DNA of 64,000 bases from Deltaproteobacteria bacterium. Lineage in GTDB: Bacteria > Acidobacteriota > Thermoanaerobaculia > Multivoradales > JAHZIX01. This document shows positions 16,332 to 24,801 of this stretch, piece by piece. Position 1 is the stretch's first letter. The number at the start of each line of letters is the position of its first letter. A program made the position numbers and the translations under genes. The notes below the pieces were generated by a model, which was not told the origin of the DNA, did not search any database, and saw nothing but the letters and a program-made list of their open reading frames with translations. The stretch covers positions 124,001 to 188,000 of the forward strand of contig JAHZIX010000049.1 in the NCBI GenBank assembly GCA_022601195.1. Reading direction: 5' to 3'.

Positions 16332-17099
16332 CTAGGTGACGCCGAGCCGACGGAGAAGCTCCGGACGCCGGCTGTCGCTGACATCCAATTGATGACCATT
16401 CTCGAGCAACACCCGGCAACTCCCATCCCGACCATTGCGCAGCTCCTTGATTCGGTCGAGGCGAACCAGGCTCGAGCGGTGGATGCGCAAGTAGCGGTCT
16501 CCCGGTAGCCGATCTTCTAAGGCCTTCATGGAGTCTCGGAGCAGGTGTGAGTCGCCAGCCGTATGGAGGCGCACGTAGCTTCCCTGAGCCTCTACCCACT
16601 CGATCTCCTCGAGGTCGAGAAAAACGATCCGCCCTGCTGAACGCACGACCAAGCGGCGAGGCTCTTGCTCGGACTCGGACTCTGCATCGAGAAAGCGCCG
16701 TAAAGCCGTTCGCAGATTTTTGTCGGCAGGCAAGTGTAGGCGGGTCAGAGCCCGGCTCAGAGCCTCTTCGAATCGTTCGTCATCGAAGGGCTTGAGCAGA
16801 TAGTCCAGGGCGTGTACCTCAAAAGCCTCGAGGGCATAACGATCGTAGGCAGTGGCAAAAATGATCGCCGGCATCGCCCCGGGGTCGAGGCTTCGCAAGA
16901 CAGCAAAACCATTCATATCGGGAAGTTGGACATCCAGGAAAACGAGATCAGGGGAGCTCTCGCGAATCGCCTCGGAAGCTGCTGCACCGCTCGCCGCCTC
17001 GGCGACCACTTCGACCCCCTCTCGCCCGACCAACAACTTACGGATCCGTCGACGGGCCAACACTTCGTCATCGACGATCAGCACTCTGGCCACACTCAC
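16332..17099 (-). CDS. LytTR-family response regulator
   Basis: The 255-residue protein has a receiver domain (residues 5-120) with acidic pair Asp10-Asp11, phosphoacceptor Asp56 in LVFLDVQLPD, and LLKPF around residue 108. A LytTR DNA-binding domain follows (about 148-252: EIEWVEAQGSYVRLH, LRIHRSSLVRLDRI). It starts with GTG at 17099, overlapping the stop of the histidine kinase gene by four bases, so the two form a LytS/LytR-type system. A likely target is the secreted SnoaL-like gene transcribed divergently from the kinase. Confidence 0.94.
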   Translation of the reverse strand: MSVARVLIVDDEVLARRRIRKLLVGREGVEVVAEAASGAAASEAIRESSPDLVFLDVQLPDMNGFAVLRSLDPGAMPAIIFATAYDRYALEAFEVHALDYLLKPFDDERFEEALSRALTRLHLPADKNLRTALRRFLDAESESEQEPRRLVVRSAGRIVFLDLEEIEWVEAQGSYVRLHTAGDSHLLRDSMKALEDRLPGDRYLRIHRSSLVRLDRIKELRNGRDGSCRVLLENGHQLDVSDSRRPELLRRLGVT

Positions 17100-18241
17100 G
17101 GCTTCCTCCTCCCCTCACCTGCCAGACGCCTAGCAGGAAGGGACACCATCACCCGCAAACCTCCACTGGCACGATTCTCCATCTTCAGCTCGAAGCCTTC
17201 CGCCCCGTAGAGGTGCTGGAGACGGGCCCGTACATTGGAAAGCCCGATCCCGGCTCTCTGTAGCTGACTCTCTGCGCCCTCGAGGCCCGGCCCTTCGTCT
17301 GCCACTTCGAGCTCGAGCCGGCCAGCCTCTACCACCGCCTGCAACCGGACCCGTCCCCCCTTTTCTAGAGGCTCCACTCCATGGCGCACAGCGTTCTCCG
17401 CCAAGGGCTGCAGCAGCAAGCTGGGCACTTGACAATCGAGAGCCTCCCGGGAAATCACCTGCTCCACCGTCAAGCGGTCCTGAAAACGAATCTGCTCGAT
17501 GGCAAGGTACTGCTCGACGATCTCCAGCTCCTCAGCCAAGGAGATTTCCTGCTTCTTCCCTTTTTCTAGAGTCAGCCGCAGCAAGTCACCGAGACGCGCC
17601 ACCATGCGCCGAGCTCCCACGACATCCTCGTCCATGAGAGAAGAGATGGCATGCAAGGTATTGAATAGAAAATGAGGCTGAATTTGTAGCCGGAGGGCTT
17701 CCAGTTGCGCCTCTGCAAGCCTCTGAGCCAGGTGGGCTGCTTCCAGAGATCGTTCCCGGAACCGGTCGTAGTAGCTCAGGGTGTGGCCGATCCCGAGAAC
17801 TCCGAAATAGATCAGAAAGTCGAAATGAAAAAACAGGCCCAGCCCCAAGAGGAAATCTTCCCGGAATGGATCGACCCCGCGGTCCGGTAGGGGATCCAGA
17901 CGCAGCAGGAACATGAAATAGGCCACCATGAGCACCGCCACCACAGAGGCCAGAAAGACGTGGGCGATGAGAGGGGGGAGCCAACGCCCCCTCTCGATGG
18001 GAAGCCACCGGCTTAGGCGAATGATCCCCAGCGTCACTAGCGCCCACATCCACCAATAAGCTAGACGTAAGACGACCAGGGACGACCAAGACAGGCCTGC
18101 CGAATCCGGCCGGGCTCCGAGATAGGTTTGGGTGGTCACCAGCAGACAGATCATCGTCCACGCGGCAAAAACGACCGTGACCCGCACCCACGGTCTCACC
18201 ATCGATTCTCCTCCTGGGGCAGTAGCGACATTCACAGTCAT
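17096..18241 (-). CDS. LytS-type sensor histidine kinase
   Basis: This is a 381-residue membrane kinase. The N-terminal 170 residues hold four hydrophobic segments. The His_kinase domain follows with LQIQPHFLFNTLHAISSLM, whose histidine is the phosphorylation site, and a GHKL ATPase domain with PLAENAVRHGVEPL, DEGPGL and GIGLSNVRARLQHLYG. The ATG at 18241 is preferred because GAGGGAGA precedes it; a GTG nine codons earlier (18268) is the alternative. The gene is followed with a 4-base overlap by the LytTR regulator. No extracellular sensor domain is visible, so the signal may act in the membrane. Confidence 0.93.
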   Translation of the reverse strand: MTVNVATAPGGESMVRPWVRVTVVFAAWTMICLLVTTQTYLGARPDSAGLSWSSLVVLRLAYWWMWALVTLGIIRLSRWLPIERGRWLPPLIAHVFLASVVAVLMVAYFMFLLRLDPLPDRGVDPFREDFLLGLGLFFHFDFLIYFGVLGIGHTLSYYDRFRERSLEAAHLAQRLAEAQLEALRLQIQPHFLFNTLHAISSLMDEDVVGARRMVARLGDLLRLTLEKGKKQEISLAEELEIVEQYLAIEQIRFQDRLTVEQVISREALDCQVPSLLLQPLAENAVRHGVEPLEKGGRVRLQAVVEAGRLELEVADEGPGLEGAESQLQRAGIGLSNVRARLQHLYGAEGFELKMENRASGGLRVMVSLPARRLAGEGRRKP

Positions 18242-18291
18242 CTCGACATCTCCCTCGGGTCCAGGCACTTCTTTGACTCATTCTAGGCGGC

Positions 18292-18310
18292 GAGGCGAAT
18301 TTTTCGCCTC
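18292..18310. promoter_or_regulatory. Inverted repeat in the divergent kinase/SnoaL intergenic region
   Basis: GAGGCGAA and TTCGCCTC form 8-base arms around TTT. The repeat is about midway between the divergent starts at 18241 and 18435, so it may be an operator or a small hairpin. LytTR proteins usually bind direct rather than inverted repeats. Confidence 0.4.
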
Positions 18311-18434
18311 TCAAATCCGCTGCTTCACAACACCAGCGCCCCCACTCACGTCATCCCACCCCAAATCCCCCGCGGTCCTGCCTACGATCACCAGGAAGGA
18401 ATCGACTTTTCACAGCTCGAAGGAGGTCATCACT

Positions 18435-19322
18435 ATGTTCCGAGCCCTCATTCTCACCTACCTCTTCCTCCTCCCATTGACCATGACAGTTCAAGGGGAA
18501 TCCGTTTCGGCGGCCGGAGATAGAGAACGCGACACCCAGTTGATCCGAGACCACATCGACAGCATCTTCCAAGCCTATGCCGACAAAGACGCCCCTCGAG
18601 TTCGTGCCACCCACAGCGAGCACTGGAGAGGATTCCTACGCAGCTCCCCAACGATCCTCAAAGGAGTCGACGAATACATGGCTTTCGCCAATGTTGGTCT
18701 GCGTTCTCCCGGTGGCCTCACCGGCTATGAGATGTTGGAGTTCGACGTCGTCTTCTATGGCGACGACCTCGCTGTCGTGCCCTACGTAGCAGATATGTTC
18801 GTAGCCCAGGGGGACCAGAGCGGAGCGATCAAGATTCGTGCCCTAGACGTCTATGCACGCCTCGAGGGTGAGTGGATTCAGGTCGCCTCGAACACCGCCA
18901 ACCACCCGGAGTCGGAAGGCCTCTTCCGCTTCGCCTTTCCCAACGAAAAACAGTCGATCCTCGAAGCCCAGGAAGCGGTGTGGCGTGCCTACTTCGCCAA
19001 CGATCAGATTGCTCTCCAGGCTCTCCTTCCGGAAGGCACGATCGCTCTACCGGCGGAGGAGAAGGGCTGGAAAGAGACTCCTGAGATCCTCACTGCTGCC
19101 AGCGACCTAGCCCGCCGTGGTGCCAAGTTGGTTCGTCTAGAGTTCCCGGAAACAGAGGTCCAGATGTACGGTCGCAACACTGCCGTCGTCTACACCACCT
19201 ACGCCCTCGAATTGGAAATCCAAGGAGAGCGCCAGGATCTCTCCGGCCGTGGAACCGAAATATTCTCTTTTCAAGACGGTCGCTGGAAGAACACCGGTTG
19301 GCATCTGGATCGAGAAGACTGA
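18435..19322 (+). CDS. Secreted protein with two SnoaL/NTF2-like domains
   Basis: The 295-residue product starts at an ATG eight bases after AGGAGG. Residues 1-28 form a signal peptide. Two NTF2-like domains of the DUF4440/SnoaL type follow, at about 35-155 (beginning DTQLIRDHIDSIFQAYADKDAPRV) and 170-290 (beginning SILEAQEAVWRAYFANDQ). The repeated start motif shows that the halves are an internal duplication. Such domains often bind small hydrophobic ligands, but no catalytic residues can be assigned. It is divergent from the LytS/LytR genes and may be regulated by them. Confidence 0.82.
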   Translation: MFRALILTYLFLLPLTMTVQGESVSAAGDRERDTQLIRDHIDSIFQAYADKDAPRVRATHSEHWRGFLRSSPTILKGVDEYMAFANVGLRSPGGLTGYEMLEFDVVFYGDDLAVVPYVADMFVAQGDQSGAIKIRALDVYARLEGEWIQVASNTANHPESEGLFRFAFPNEKQSILEAQEAVWRAYFANDQIALQALLPEGTIALPAEEKGWKETPEILTAASDLARRGAKLVRLEFPETEVQMYGRNTAVVYTTYALELEIQGERQDLSGRGTEIFSFQDGRWKNTGWHLDRED

Positions 19323-19356
19323 GGATCTGCGCTCCCTAAGCGGCCGCCTCCACGCC

Positions 19357-19779
19357 TCAGGAACCTACCCCTCCCGGGCGGTAGGTTCCAATGCTCCAGA
19401 AATGGCCTTCCGGATCCCGGACGGTGAACTCTCTGGACCCATATTCCATCTCTTGGAGCTCGATGGCGATTTCGGCGCCGGCGGCTTGGACTCGCTGGTA
19501 GAGAGAATCGACATCCTCGGCCACAAGGTAGGTCAATTGGTTGATGCCAGCCAAATCCAAGGGGCTCTTCCAGCCCCTGTCCTGCTGGCTCGTACCGAGC
19601 ATGATGACCGCACCCTCGAAGCTCAACTCCGCATGGGCCACCGAGCTCTCGGGCCCTGGCACGACCAAGCGCTCCTCAAAACCGAGAACTTCCTTCAGCC
19701 AAGCGATCGCCGCCAGGGCGTCCCGATAGAAGAGGGCCGAGTAGATCGTCTGAGATGAGGGCGTTGCGTCGACACTCAT
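19357..19779 (-). CDS. VOC-superfamily (glyoxalase/bleomycin resistance-like) protein
   Basis: The 140-residue protein has the two beta-alpha-beta-beta-beta repeats of the VOC fold. The first reads SALFYRDALAAIAWLKEVLGF and the second ends in SREFTVRDPEGHFWSIGTY, a pattern typical of the PhnB/YdcJ-like branch that includes antibiotic-sequestering and isomerase members. The ATG at 19779 has AGGAGG upstream. Substrate cannot be predicted. The gene lies 41 bases downstream of the 5-formyltetrahydrofolate cyclo-ligase gene on the same strand. Confidence 0.88.
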   Translation of the reverse strand: MSVDATPSSQTIYSALFYRDALAAIAWLKEVLGFEERLVVPGPESSVAHAELSFEGAVIMLGTSQQDRGWKSPLDLAGINQLTYLVAEDVDSLYQRVQAAGAEIAIELQEMEYGSREFTVRDPEGHFWSIGTYRPGGVGS

Positions 19780-19820
19780 GAGCACCTCCTGAATTGCATT
19801 GAGCCTAGATAGCAACAGGG

Positions 19821-20435
19821 CTAGACATTTCCTGCAGGCAAGCCGCCCCTCACGACTTCCTCTTCCGTCACCACCAAGGCCACCGGTAGATCGTGCACCT
19901 CGCTGGGAACCCTGTCCAAGAGCTGGCAATGAAACGCCAGACCGATGGCAGGAAAAGCCCGGCCTTGGAGGAAACGGTCGAAATAGCCGCGACCGTAGCC
20001 CAGACGGAATCCACGACGATCAAAAGCCAGGCCGAGAAGAAGGGCAGCATCCAAAGTGGCATCGATGGCCTTTGGCGGAACCTCTCTCGCTGTTGGAATC
20101 GGCTGTTTCAAGCCGAAGGAAAGAGTCGTTAGCTCGCATGGATAGGGATAGACGTGGAGCTGGCTACCTCTAGGGTCCGCTCGAGGAACGTAGACCTCCT
20201 TACCCAGGTCGATGAGAGTCTCCAAGAGTCTCCACGTGTCGGGCTCCGCACCGAAGGAGAGGCAGGTGAGGATGCGCTGAGCCTGTTCGATCTCTGGACA
20301 GCTGAGCAATCGCTCGGCCATCTTGCGGGAGAAGTGATCCCTTTCCTGGCTCCCTAAGGATGTCAGGAGTGCTTTCATCTCCCGCCGCAGCTGAGCTTTG
20401 CTTTCGCCGGGCGCTGACCTGGAACCTTTGACCAT
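19821..20435 (-). CDS. 5-formyltetrahydrofolate cyclo-ligase
   Basis: This 204-residue enzyme converts 5-formyl-THF to 5,10-methenyl-THF with ATP, returning the storage form to the active folate pool. The N-terminal KAQLRREMKALL helix, the VYVPRAD segment and the diagnostic GFRLGYGRGYFDRFL substrate/ATP loop are present, followed by AIGLAFHCQL. Length fits the family (180-210). The ATG at 20435 has a weak ribosome binding site; a GTG at 20492 would add 19 residues. The alpha/beta hydrolase gene ends just upstream at 20502, so co-transcription is possible. Confidence 0.9.
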   Translation of the reverse strand: MVKGSRSAPGESKAQLRREMKALLTSLGSQERDHFSRKMAERLLSCPEIEQAQRILTCLSFGAEPDTWRLLETLIDLGKEVYVPRADPRGSQLHVYPYPCELTTLSFGLKQPIPTAREVPPKAIDATLDAALLLGLAFDRRGFRLGYGRGYFDRFLQGRAFPAIGLAFHCQLLDRVPSEVHDLPVALVVTEEEVVRGGLPAGNV

Positions 20436-20501
20436 AGCGGCGAGACTAGCAGGATCTCCACGGCAGCTCGGCCACCGAGAAGGGTGTCTCACCCGGTGGG
20501 C

Positions 20502-21830
20502 CTATCCGACGGTTGCCACAGCCTCCAGGATAGCGTGAGCCACCTCCGCCTTGGCGATATCCGAGTGGCTGGAGATGTGATCATCCGCCTGAAGGTTATG
20601 GATCTTCCCGGCTTGGAATGAGTAGTTGCCGCTGACCTCGAGCAAGGCCTCATCGAGGGCTTCCGGGGTTTTCTGGGCACCGTTTCGCCCAATACCCCCG
20701 AAAGGATCCTTCTCGTCTCCCAAACCCGCCGCCTGCTGACCGGCGATACGGGAAGCGAGAGGGTAGGCGATGCCCACCGCCTTATCGTTCTTGGTGTGGG
20801 ACACCAGAATGGGTCCCTTGACTCGCCGGTCTGTCACCACCAACCGGAAGAAGCCATCATTTTCGCCGTCAAACTTCTGAGAGAAACCATTGTGAGAAAA
20901 AGCCGCTTGCAGAAGGGTCAGCGAATCGAGAACGATTGCCGATGCTCCTTCGGGCCCTTTCGCCGCTGCTGCGACGAGTCTTCCCCCGAAACTATGGCCG
21001 ACGAGATGGAGCTTGACCTCAGGGCTGCTGTCGCGAATTTGGGCCAGAGTCTCATGCACTCCGGCCCGGGCCACCACACCCGCTCGCTTTTTCATCTGAT
21101 AGTAGGTCAGGTAGTTGAGAAAATTGCGCGCTCCGGCCCGGACACCACCGAAGAAACCTCCGAGGCCAGCAGCTCCCCCAGGGGAGGCTGATACACCCGC
21201 GGCCCCGCCGCCAGCGGCCAAGGAAGCACCTACGGTCGCCTGGCCGAACTTCTTTAGTAGGTCACTTCCGTCCAGGTCAAAAAAGGGGTCCGGTAACTCT
21301 TCCCGGATCTCCTCATCCAAGCTTTCCACACCTCCGAGGGCACCTCTCAGCAAGTCCACAAACTGACGGCGAGCGGAAGCACGATCTTCTAGGTCGGGAA
21401 TCAGATCCTTCGCCTCGAGGAGTCGTCCACTCTCATCCTCAGCGTCGAAAACTCCTTCGAGCTCCGCAAGTTGCTCTTCCAGATCCCGGTCCCTCAACCC
21501 ACCATCCGCGCTGGCAGCGCCACTGGGAATGAGCTCCTTGTCAGCAAATTTCTTGGAGGGCCAAAAGACCCCGAGGACAGCAAGCTTCCGGCCCGGCAGG
21601 CCGCCCCCAGAGCCAGCACCCCGGCGTTCCTTCAACTGAAGGCAGAGGTTCCCATAGAGCTCTCGAGCCTCGGCCAGGTCGTTGTTCCAGCCATGGGAAA
21701 AGACGAATAGATCCGTGACCTCCCCACTGGCAACGAAATCCACCACCGCCTGGGCTTGCTGCGGGTCATCCACTGCACCCTTCTTGTCGAACTCGACCTC
21801 GAAGAAAGGAAATCCGGAAAGCTCTGTCAT
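20502..21830 (-). CDS. Alpha/beta hydrolase, cytoplasmic
   Basis: The 442-residue protein has an N-terminal strand with LFVFSHGWNND (oxyanion region) and a nucleophile elbow HLVGHSFGG, with Ser280 as the likely catalytic residue. A long insertion (about residues 100-245) separates them; it holds an acidic helix and a glycine/alanine-rich, weakly hydrophobic stretch (196-231). No signal peptide is present. The ATG at 21830 follows AAGGAGA; an ATG at 21899 would add 23 residues. The gene sits 95 bases after the S8 peptidase gene, so the two are probably one operon. Lipase or esterase activity is plausible but the substrate is unknown. Confidence 0.82.
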   Translation of the reverse strand: MTELSGFPFFEVEFDKKGAVDDPQQAQAVVDFVASGEVTDLFVFSHGWNNDLAEARELYGNLCLQLKERRGAGSGGGLPGRKLAVLGVFWPSKKFADKELIPSGAASADGGLRDRDLEEQLAELEGVFDAEDESGRLLEAKDLIPDLEDRASARRQFVDLLRGALGGVESLDEEIREELPDPFFDLDGSDLLKKFGQATVGASLAAGGGAAGVSASPGGAAGLGGFFGGVRAGARNFLNYLTYYQMKKRAGVVARAGVHETLAQIRDSSPEVKLHLVGHSFGGRLVAAAAKGPEGASAIVLDSLTLLQAAFSHNGFSQKFDGENDGFFRLVVTDRRVKGPILVSHTKNDKAVGIAYPLASRIAGQQAAGLGDEKDPFGGIGRNGAQKTPEALDEALLEVSGNYSFQAGKIHNLQADDHISSHSDIAKAEVAHAILEAVATVG

Positions 21831-21925
21831 GGTGTTCTCCTTAACCCTATTCCGAGCCATCAAGGCTCGAATCCACTGGAAAAACCGGCGCCAACTCATC
21901 TCACCTGCTCCCGCTCCCTGGTCCT

Positions 21926-23491
21926 CTAAACCGATTGGATCGCCCGCATCAGATCCACCAGTCCATGCCCCTGGAAATAGCGCTCCCGCTTTAGGTCTGT
22001 CGCGGTGGAGAGAAAGATCTCTTTCACCTTCTCTGGCTCGCCGATGAATTCCCGGCGCAAGGACAAGAAGGCAGCGATCGCTCCTGAAACATGGGGCGCG
22101 GCCATCGAGGTGCCACTCTCCTGGCGATAATGACAAGTCGTATGAGCCGCGCCGGCACGGGCCAACTTTTTCTCGATCTCCACTTTCTTTGCCCCAGCGG
22201 CACAAGAAAGAACCTTTTCTCCCGGCGCCACCAGATCCGGTTTGAACCGTCCATCCCCAGTGGGCCCCTTGGAGGAGAAGTAGGACACCCCATAAATATG
22301 AGGTGCCGAGCGGTGAGTCGCACCGACGGTGATGGCCAACTCGGCGTTGCCCGGGTCGTTGATGGTTAGGTCCAACCCGGTCTTGCTTTGGCCCTGATCA
22401 CTCAACACAGTGCCGTATCCGGTGTTGCCAGCGGCAGCCACCACCACGACTCCGGAGCGCACCAACCGGTTGACCTCGACACATAGGGGGCTCTGACCAC
22501 AGGCGAACCATTCCGCATCGAATTCATAGCCGACACTTAAGTTGACCCCATGAATGTGACGCCACCTATCGTTAACTTGAAGTACGTAGCCGATCGCTGC
22601 CATGAGATTGCTGACCGGCCCCCGACCGTTTTCGTCCAGCACCTTGAGGCTAACCAATTTGGCCCTGGGAGCAATGCCACTGATAGAGCGAAGCGACCAA
22701 CTGTCGTAAATGGCATCGCCAGCATTGTCCCGCTCCCGAGAAGACCCAAAAACTTCCTTGACGACCGGCTCTCCCTCCTCCCCAGGAGTGTCCTCCGGCT
22801 GCCGCCTCCGTTGCCCCAGAGCAGGAATCTCCCCAGCGATGATGCCCGCCACATGAGTGCCGTGACCAAAGTCGTCTTTGGGATTCTTGAGGGGGCTGCC
22901 GGTACCAACGAAATCCCGATGACTCAGGGGATCCTTGAGAGTCAGATTCTCATGTTCTTTGAAATGCTCGTGGGTGCCGTCGATGCCGGAGTCGATCACT
23001 GCCCACACCTGACCATCCCCCGCAGCGCCAAAAGCCGCTCGCGCTGCATCTGCCTTAACGGTACTGACGGAGTCCGTGAGATGAGCTTCTACCTCGAAGT
23101 CCGGCCAGATCTTGTAGATCGCTCCTCGGCTGCTACCGGAATGAGTCTGACAATCCAGGCGCACCAGCTCTTCGATCTCCCCCTTGCTCAGATGGGCGAA
23201 GACGTACTGAGGACAATACTTATTCTTCCCGGAATCTAGACCACTGCCCTTCGAGGAGTCACCTCGTTGGGCCACCAACTGCTTGATCAGCTTCCGAACC
23301 ATCGTCCGAGCTCCCTTGCGACCCTTTGGGTAGAGCAAATTGAGATCGATGATGACCGGCATCAGGTCGCTGCCGCTCGTCCGCTGCATCTCCTCGACCA
23401 TCGGCACAGCGACCGTCGAGCTGTCGAGAGCTTTTGAATCGAATTTGGGTCGCTTCTTTTCAGTCTTGCCGGCGGTTTTCTTCTTGGCCAT
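21926..23491 (-). CDS. S8 (subtilisin-type) serine peptidase without signal peptide
   Basis: The 521-residue protein has the full subtilase triad: Asp167 in VWAVIDSGIDGTH, His210 in DFGHGTHVAGIIAG and Ser462 in ESGTSMAAPHVSGA, with oxyanion Asn356 in AAAGNTG. The N-terminus is lysine-rich and lacks any signal peptide; residues 20-150 look like a prodomain-type or substrate-binding region. The ATG at 23491 follows AGGAAGG. An intracellular S8 peptidase next to a cytoplasmic alpha/beta hydrolase is unusual for a nutrient-scavenging enzyme and suggests an internal processing role, which is inference. Confidence 0.93.
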   Translation of the reverse strand: MAKKKTAGKTEKKRPKFDSKALDSSTVAVPMVEEMQRTSGSDLMPVIIDLNLLYPKGRKGARTMVRKLIKQLVAQRGDSSKGSGLDSGKNKYCPQYVFAHLSKGEIEELVRLDCQTHSGSSRGAIYKIWPDFEVEAHLTDSVSTVKADAARAAFGAAGDGQVWAVIDSGIDGTHEHFKEHENLTLKDPLSHRDFVGTGSPLKNPKDDFGHGTHVAGIIAGEIPALGQRRRQPEDTPGEEGEPVVKEVFGSSRERDNAGDAIYDSWSLRSISGIAPRAKLVSLKVLDENGRGPVSNLMAAIGYVLQVNDRWRHIHGVNLSVGYEFDAEWFACGQSPLCVEVNRLVRSGVVVVAAAGNTGYGTVLSDQGQSKTGLDLTINDPGNAELAITVGATHRSAPHIYGVSYFSSKGPTGDGRFKPDLVAPGEKVLSCAAGAKKVEIEKKLARAGAAHTTCHYRQESGTSMAAPHVSGAIAAFLSLRREFIGEPEKVKEIFLSTATDLKRERYFQGHGLVDLMRAIQSV

Positions 23492-23577
23492 GGAACCTTC
23501 CTGAGCCGGTCTTACCGATCAGCGACAAGCTGATCCGGTGCCCCTGACTCTGCATAAATCATCAAAAGGCTACCCCC

Positions 23578-24642
23578 TCAGGATTTGGCCTTCTGCTGCT
23601 TCTTCAGCTTCTTGACCGCCTGTTTGACCCGAGCTGTCACTTCCCGTTCAATACTCGGGGACCAACCGGACCTGCGAAATACGATTCGCCCCTCGTGGTC
23701 CACCAGGATGTAGGTGGGAAAACTCGTCACCTTGAACGCTCGCTTCGAAACGGCCCCCCGATCATCGTGCACCTGAGGCCAAACCATGGCTTCCTCTTCA
23801 ATGAAGTCCAGGAGAGTCTGCTTTTCCCGATCGCTGCTCACTCCAAGGAGAACGAACGGCGAATCCTCGAAGGCCCTGTTGAGCCTACGTAGCTGGGGTA
23901 ATGATGCACGACAAGGGGCACACCAGGTGGCCCAAAAGTCGAATAGGACGACCTTCCCCTCCAGGTCTTGGTCCGATATCAACCGGCCATCCAGAGTGGC
24001 AGCAGAGAAGGGAGGGATGAGATCCTCCCGGGCTCGCCGGGGCTTGTCGATGAAAGCACGGGCTTGGTCGACCTGGCTGCCCTCCGGCTCGAGTTCCACG
24101 AACCTCTCGAGGGCCACGACGCCTTCTTCATCTCTGCTGAGTTTCAGGAGAACAACTCCCAGGTTGAAGAAGAGAATCGGCACCTGGCCCTGGGAAACTT
24201 CCGCCGCCTGGCGAAAATGCTTCGCCGCCTCTGCAAGAGAAGCGCTGTCTCCCCCCGCCATCAGCGCTAGCCCAGCCTCCGAGTGGGCCACCACCAACCT
24301 TCCCGAAGAGTCTCCAACAACAAGAGCGTTCCGAGCGTGCTCGAGGCTGTCTTTGTGAGCTCCGAGCCGACGATAGACCCGGGCGAGGCCCAACTGGCAG
24401 TCGAAACATTGGAGGCCACCCAGATCCGCAGCCTTCTTGAAGAGCTTCAACGAGGCCCGATGATCTCGTTGCTCTAGGAGGGCCTCCGCTTCATCGAGTA
24501 GGCCCATGACCCGGTCCGTAGCCGTACCAGCGTTCTCAGAAGCCACGTTTGCGGTCGCTGTTCTCTCAGGAGCTGCCAGAGCACTCCCCCATCCCCAGAT
24601 CGAGAAAGCCAGCACCCCAATCCACTTGATGCCTGTCTCCAC
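23578..24642 (-). CDS. Secreted TPR-thioredoxin fusion (TlpA/ResA-like)
   Basis: This 354-residue protein has an N-terminal signal peptide (about 1-24), TPR-type helices (about 45-195) and a C-terminal TlpA-like redoxin domain (about 208-345). The redox motif is WCAPC, with Cys241 and Cys244, and the cis-proline region reads TSFPTYILVDHEGRIV. Such proteins reduce disulfides in the periplasm, for example in cytochrome c maturation. The start is a GTG at 24642 with GAGGAG six bases upstream. The gene is divergent from the secreted beta-propeller gene. Confidence 0.9.
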   Translation of the reverse strand: METGIKWIGVLAFSIWGWGSALAAPERTATANVASENAGTATDRVMGLLDEAEALLEQRDHRASLKLFKKAADLGGLQCFDCQLGLARVYRRLGAHKDSLEHARNALVVGDSSGRLVVAHSEAGLALMAGGDSASLAEAAKHFRQAAEVSQGQVPILFFNLGVVLLKLSRDEEGVVALERFVELEPEGSQVDQARAFIDKPRRAREDLIPPFSAATLDGRLISDQDLEGKVVLFDFWATWCAPCRASLPQLRRLNRAFEDSPFVLLGVSSDREKQTLLDFIEEEAMVWPQVHDDRGAVSKRAFKVTSFPTYILVDHEGRIVFRRSGWSPSIEREVTARVKQAVKKLKKQQKAKS

Positions 24643-24666
24643 GTCGAGCTCCTCTCTACCTACTTC

Positions 24667-24695
24667 TTGAAAGATACACTTATCCGTTATTTTAT
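24667..24695 (+). promoter_or_regulatory. Possible sigma-70 promoter of the beta-propeller gene
   Basis: TTGAAA (24667-24672) and TTTTAT (24690-24695) are separated by 17 bases, in an AT-rich patch about 110 bases before the start at 24802. The match is moderate. Confidence 0.35.
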
Positions 24696-24801
24696 CAGAC
24701 GGCCTTTTTCCGAGCGAATTCCCCAGTGCCCCCTAGAGCCGGGTGTACACTTATCGATGGACCTAGCTATTAGAGTCAACCCTTCGGAAGGATCCATCGT
24801 C

